A stretch of DNA of 15,672 nt from DASPWV01 sp046727855. GTDB taxonomy: Bacteria > Acidobacteriota > Vicinamibacteria > Vicinamibacterales > UBA2999. The position numbers and the translations under genes were made by a program. The notes beneath the pieces are model-generated. The model made no database searches, was not told where the DNA came from, and worked only from the letters and a program-made list of their open reading frames with translations. The DNA is taken from assembly GCA_046727855.1 (NCBI GenBank), contig JBKPDL010000188.1, positions 1 through 15,672 of the forward strand, in the 5' to 3' direction. Shown here in pieces: positions 13,059-15,672 of this stretch; within the stretch, counting starts at the first letter, position 1, and every line of letters begins with the position of its first letter.

Positions 13059-13415
13059 CTAGCGCATCGCGATGCGGATGTTTCTCAAGGCTCCTTCGAC
13101 GTCAGTACTTTCGAGAAACGCAAACCCACCGGTTTCGTCGGACAGCATGCGAAGACTAGCCTGTGTGCTGGTCCAGTATGTGTGCCACTCAACGGGAGGC
13201 ACATATGGATCCGGCGAGGGAAACCCGGCGAGCAATCGCCCGTCGATCGTAAAGATGCGCACGCCGGCGCGGCGGGCGGCGCGGATGACTTCCGGGATCC
13301 CGTCACAGAGCACACCACTGGGCGCAGGCGCTCGCGTGGCCCATACTGGTGGCGCTCCATACCCAAGAAGAAACACGGCCATAAGAACGGCTACGATCGC
13401 CGCGCCTTTCGCCAT
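13059..13415 (-). CDS. Exported VWA-tail protein lacking the metal site
   Basis: A 118-residue product with a signal peptide (AAIVAVLMAVFLLGYGAPPV, ending VWA), then IPEVIRAARRAGVRIFTIDG and, after a Pro-rich insert (PSPDPYVPPVEWH), STQASLRMLSDETGGFAFLE then STDVEGALRNIRIAMR. The second part matches the C-terminal half of the VWFA-like domains common in acidobacterial secreted proteins (AARRAxVxIYTID...SLRxLADETGGxAF...D...A). The N-terminal half with the DxSxS metal-binding motif is absent, and the usual C-terminal extension after the last helix is cut off as well. It is therefore either a remnant that captured a signal peptide or a small derived protein. ATG 13415 has no Shine-Dalgarno; GTG 13457 is an alternative. 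Stop codon 9 bases from the convergent permease's. Confidence 0.55.
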   Translation of the reverse strand: MAKGAAIVAVLMAVFLLGYGAPPVWATRAPAPSGVLCDGIPEVIRAARRAGVRIFTIDGRLLAGFPSPDPYVPPVEWHTYWTSTQASLRMLSDETGGFAFLESTDVEGALRNIRIAMR

Positions 13416-13556
13416 TACGCAGTTTGACGACGAGTCGGTACACTTGGCTGTCCACACTTGCCGTTGACGCGGCGCCTGTTGAGCCGCTGCGGATAGACAT
13501 GGAATCGGTGATGAAGGACTCTGATCGCATTACACCTGGTGGCCAAGGAGGAACTC

Positions 13557-14732
13557 ATGCGGGAAAACCGTGGACGTATTGCGCGCAGCTCACTGGCGGG
13601 GACGGCTCTTGCCGTCGGAGCGCTTCTGATCACGGCAGGGCAGTGGAAGCGGCAAACGGTGCGCCGGCTGAAACGCAATAGCACTGTCGTCATGACACGT
13701 CTCGGTCCCATCGAATACGCAATGGAAGGCGCCGGGGAGCCTGTGTTGGTGTTCCACGCCACGCCAGGTGGCTACGATCAAGGTCTGGTACTCGGCCGAT
13801 CGCTTGGGCCAGGCTTCCTTGTCATCGCGCCGTCACGCCCGGGATATCTGCGAACACCGTTGAACACAGGACGCTCCCCCGAGCAACAGGCCGATGCGAT
13901 GGCGGCGCTCCTCGACGCGCTGAGCATTCCGAAGGTCGCGGTCCTGGCGGCGTCGGCCGGCGGTCCGGCTGCAATCGCCTTTGCGCTTTGCCATCGCGAG
14001 CGCGTGTCGCGGCTGGTGCTCTGGCAAGCGATCGCGTCGCATAATCGCCTCGACGCGCAAGCACTCACGCGCGGGCTCACGTCCACCGATACCGGTGCAT
14101 TCGTGACGAGCGCCGCATTGCGTGTTGCTCCAACGCGCGTCTTCCCGGCGCCGGTCCGATCGAATGCAACGGCGCGGAGGCTGCTGCGTGCACTCGCGCA
14201 CACGATTATGCCAATCGATTTACGACGTGCAGGCATCGAGAACGACGCGGAGTACATCAATCAACTCGGGGATCTGCCCCTCGCCGACATCCGAGTCCCA
14301 ACACTGATCGTGCACGGCGACGCCGATGTCACGGTTCACTACGCACGCGCGCTTGCCGCGGCGCGTCAGATTCCCGACGCGCGTCTGCTCACGATTCGCG
14401 GAGGTACCCACGAGTCGCTCTTCGGCGACCCGCAGGCCGCCAGCGCGATCCGCCGTTTCTTGGGCGGCCGGGTGGCGCCACCGGCTTTACGCGACGACAC
14501 CTCACGTCGCTCGGCGCGCAGCAACCGAAGCGCATGGTCGGTCTTGAGCTGGGCGAGTGCCTTGAGCGTGGCGAGCGCGGCCTCGCTGCTGAGCGTTGGC
14601 AGCTTCGCATCGCTATTGAGCCTCGCGAGCTTCGCATCGATTCTCAGCGTCGGTAGCAGCGCGAGCGTGCTGAGCGTGGGAAGTTCTCGCTCGTTTCTCG
14701 GTGTTGGTACGACGACGACGCGCCGAAGCTGA
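13557..14732 (+). CDS. Alpha/beta hydrolase with a Ser/Leu nonapeptide tail
   Basis: A 391-residue protein. An N-terminal hydrophobic segment (about 11-30, SSLAGTALAVGALLITAG) after a basic start suggests membrane anchoring or export. The hydrolase domain (about 40-305) has an oxyanion loop FHATPGG (67-72), nucleophile elbow LAASAGG (S133), acid VHGDADVT (D255) and histidine GGTHESLF (H285), so a catalytic triad is complete; the substrate is unknown (esterase, haloperoxidase-like or C-C hydrolase). After a basic linker (RRSARSNRSAWS) comes a tail of about five nine-residue repeats, LSVASAASL-type, ending GTTTTRRS, which ordinary alpha/beta hydrolases do not have. Start: ATG 13557 has AAGGAGG 5 bases upstream; GTG 13539 lies in front of that site and is rejected. 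Transcribed alone; a 100-base gap separates it from the phosphatase gene. Confidence 0.85.
   Translation: MRENRGRIARSSLAGTALAVGALLITAGQWKRQTVRRLKRNSTVVMTRLGPIEYAMEGAGEPVLVFHATPGGYDQGLVLGRSLGPGFLVIAPSRPGYLRTPLNTGRSPEQQADAMAALLDALSIPKVAVLAASAGGPAAIAFALCHRERVSRLVLWQAIASHNRLDAQALTRGLTSTDTGAFVTSAALRVAPTRVFPAPVRSNATARRLLRALAHTIMPIDLRRAGIENDAEYINQLGDLPLADIRVPTLIVHGDADVTVHYARALAAARQIPDARLLTIRGGTHESLFGDPQAASAIRRFLGGRVAPPALRDDTSRRSARSNRSAWSVLSWASALSVASAASLLSVGSFASLLSLASFASILSVGSSASVLSVGSSRSFLGVGTTTTRRS
14562..14711 (+). repeat. Nonapeptide repeat array, 27-base period
   Basis: In-frame units of 27 bases: LSVASAASL (14562-14588), LSVGSFASL (14589-14615), LSLASFASI (14616-14642), LSVGSSASV (14643-14669), LSVGSSRSF (14670-14696), then a partial LGVGT. 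The consensus is L-S-V-A/G-S-x-A-S-hydrophobic. DNA copies have diverged at third positions while residues are kept, which suggests selection on the protein. A weaker unit (SVLSWASA) precedes. Confidence 0.85.
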
Positions 14733-14820
14733 TACGAAAGTCACCTCGGTTTGGATCGCGAGTCGCCGACGGCTTCGATCGTCGACACTTGTCAGTTGGC
14801 GCTGCAAGGCATGGGCGGAA

Positions 14821-14826
14821 TACACT
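14821..14826 (+). promoter_or_regulatory. -10 element directly before the phosphatase start
   Basis: TACACT at 14821-14826, CACACC, then GTG 14833. No Shine-Dalgarno is present in the preceding 25 bases. The spacing of 6 bases between hexamer and start codon predicts a leaderless mRNA, as at 4376. Confidence 0.4.
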
Positions 14827-14832
14827 CACACC

Positions 14833-15672
14833 GTGTCTGGTCAGCGTTTTCTCGTTCTGTTTCTGATGCTCCCGTTCGTCGGCACGACTTGCCGCGCCTC
14901 GTCCGCGCCGCCGACGACCGCGGCCAGCGCTCCGACCGTGGCAAATGCGCCGGCAGCATCGCCCCCGGCCCCGGCATCGAATCCTGGTTGGCTCGAACAG
15001 TTTGCGCGCGGTTACTTTCCGGGCCGCAGCGGTCAGATCTTCCTCGTACCGCGCGAAGGCGAATTCATCGTCGATCGCAATCCGCTCTACGCCTTCATGC
15101 ACGGCTCGCCGTGGGAGTACGACACCCACATCCCGCTGCTGTTTCACGGAACGCCGTTCATTAAACAGAACGTGTCCAACCGTCGCGTGACGCAACAGCA
15201 TGTCGTGCCGACACTCGCCGCGCTGCTGGGCACGAGTCCGCCGGCGACGGCGACCGGTAGCCCTCTGCAGGAGGCGATCGCATCGACGACCACACGACCG
15301 CGCCTCATCGCGCTGTTCGTGCTCGATGGCACGCGGGCCGACTATTTCGACACCTACGCGGAGGTGATGCCGACGCTCTCACGCCTGCGGCGCGAAGGCG
15401 CCTGGTTCAGCAACGCACATGTGACCTCCGTGCCGACGCTCACGGCCGTGGGCCATGCGAACCTCGGGACCGGCACCGAGCCGCGCATTCACGGCCTCGT
15501 CGTCAACAACCTCTTCAATCGTGTGACCGGTAAGGCGCAGGAGGCGTATAACGGACTCGATCCAGGCGAGATGATGGCGCTCACGCTCGCCGACGTGTGG
15601 AACATCGAAACCGAGGGGCGCGCCATCATCATCGGCCAGGGCGGTGCGATTCGGGCGACCGCGGGACTCGTC
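14833..15672 (+). CDS. Alkaline-phosphatase-superfamily protein, permuted order, 3' end cut
   Basis: Open for 280 codons to the window edge without a stop. Residues 1-23 are a signal, possibly a lipoprotein signal (LPFVGTTC), followed by a long Ala/Pro/Ser linker. Residues 53-146 read FARGYFPGRSGQIFLVPREG, then MHGSPWEYDTHIPLLFHG (H90, D97, H99) and VVPTLAALLGTSPPATATG. In type I phosphodiesterase/PafA-like alkaline phosphatases this is the C-terminal end, carrying the last zinc-ligand His. Only then, at 157-226, comes what is normally the N-terminus: RLIALFVLDGTRADYF (metal Asp, D165), VTSVPTLTAVGHANLGTGTE (nucleophile Thr, probably T204; H208) and PRIHGLVVNN. So the catalytic halves are in reversed order, or a C-terminal half was duplicated to the front. 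Start: GTG 14833, placed by the signal peptide and TACACT 6 bases upstream. Likely periplasmic phosphomonoesterase or diesterase. Confidence 0.82.
   Translation, partial: MSGQRFLVLFLMLPFVGTTCRASSAPPTTAASAPTVANAPAASPPAPASNPGWLEQFARGYFPGRSGQIFLVPREGEFIVDRNPLYAFMHGSPWEYDTHIPLLFHGTPFIKQNVSNRRVTQQHVVPTLAALLGTSPPATATGSPLQEAIASTTTRPRLIALFVLDGTRADYFDTYAEVMPTLSRLRREGAWFSNAHVTSVPTLTAVGHANLGTGTEPRIHGLVVNNLFNRVTGKAQEAYNGLDPGEMMALTLADVWNIETEGRAIIIGQGGAIRATAGLV

Noticed and set aside
14833..15672. Two separate genes, a short tail fragment followed by a phosphatase
   Set aside because: The frame is continuous for 280 codons with no stop, and no start codon with a Shine-Dalgarno precedes the DGTRADYF part; the first part carries the only signal peptide.
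1..15672. CRISPR array, tRNA or rRNA genes, IS elements, biosynthetic or defence cluster
   Set aside because: No regularly spaced repeats, no cloverleaf-like or rRNA-like segment, no transposase or integrase motif, and no cluster of synthase, nuclease or toxin-antitoxin genes were found on reading both strands.

Overview
The window is GC-rich with strongly GC-biased third codon positions, which is why so many long open frames appear opposite and out of frame with the real genes. Gene content points to Acidobacteriota, perhaps Vicinamibacteria: an 801-residue orphan MacB/FtsX permease of the acidobacterial duplicated type (ADOP), the remnant of a second one, an N-terminal piece of an acidobacterial-style winged-helix regulator, a VWFA-like remnant, a PQQ-type beta-propeller, secreted metal-dependent hydrolases and a PafA/NPP-like phosphatase. 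This placement is inferred from gene families; there is no rRNA or marker gene here. I see no tRNA, rRNA, CRISPR, transposase or phage gene.

Layout. 1-864: a remnant zone with the C-terminal end of a SAM methyltransferase and an unidentified coding fragment. 865-2578: a secreted beta-propeller protein and a small membrane protein. 2697-5610: two divergent amidohydrolase-superfamily genes, one carrying a membrane domain inside its catalytic barrel and one Tat-exported ACMSD-like protein. 5611-7670: a cupin tail remnant, a SnoaL-like protein, a small conserved hypothetical and a secreted DUF5666-like protein. 7884-10600: a small secreted HExxH protein, half a methyltransferase, an internal slice of lactate/malate dehydrogenase, an intact universal stress protein, a frameshifted ADOP slice joined tail to tail to a truncated winged-helix gene, and an MmcQ/YjbR gene. 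10644-13415: the intact ADOP permease and a VWA-tail protein converging on it. 13557-15672: an alpha/beta hydrolase with a nine-residue-repeat tail, then an alkaline-phosphatase-superfamily gene running off the right edge.

There is no long operon. Genes are mostly single, divergent or convergent, separated by eroded remnants, so the window looks like a deletion-prone accessory region with a scattered set of exported hydrolases and envelope proteins rather than one pathway. Two translation start styles coexist: genes with a clear AGGAGG-like Shine-Dalgarno, and genes whose -10 hexamer lies only 6-14 nt before the start codon, implying leaderless or very short-leader mRNAs. The most interesting items are the C-half-then-N-half order in the phosphatase gene, the LSVxSxxSL nonapeptide tail on the alpha/beta hydrolase, the membrane insertion in the amidohydrolase, and the perfect inverted repeat carrying two overlapping divergent -10 elements before the ADOP gene.
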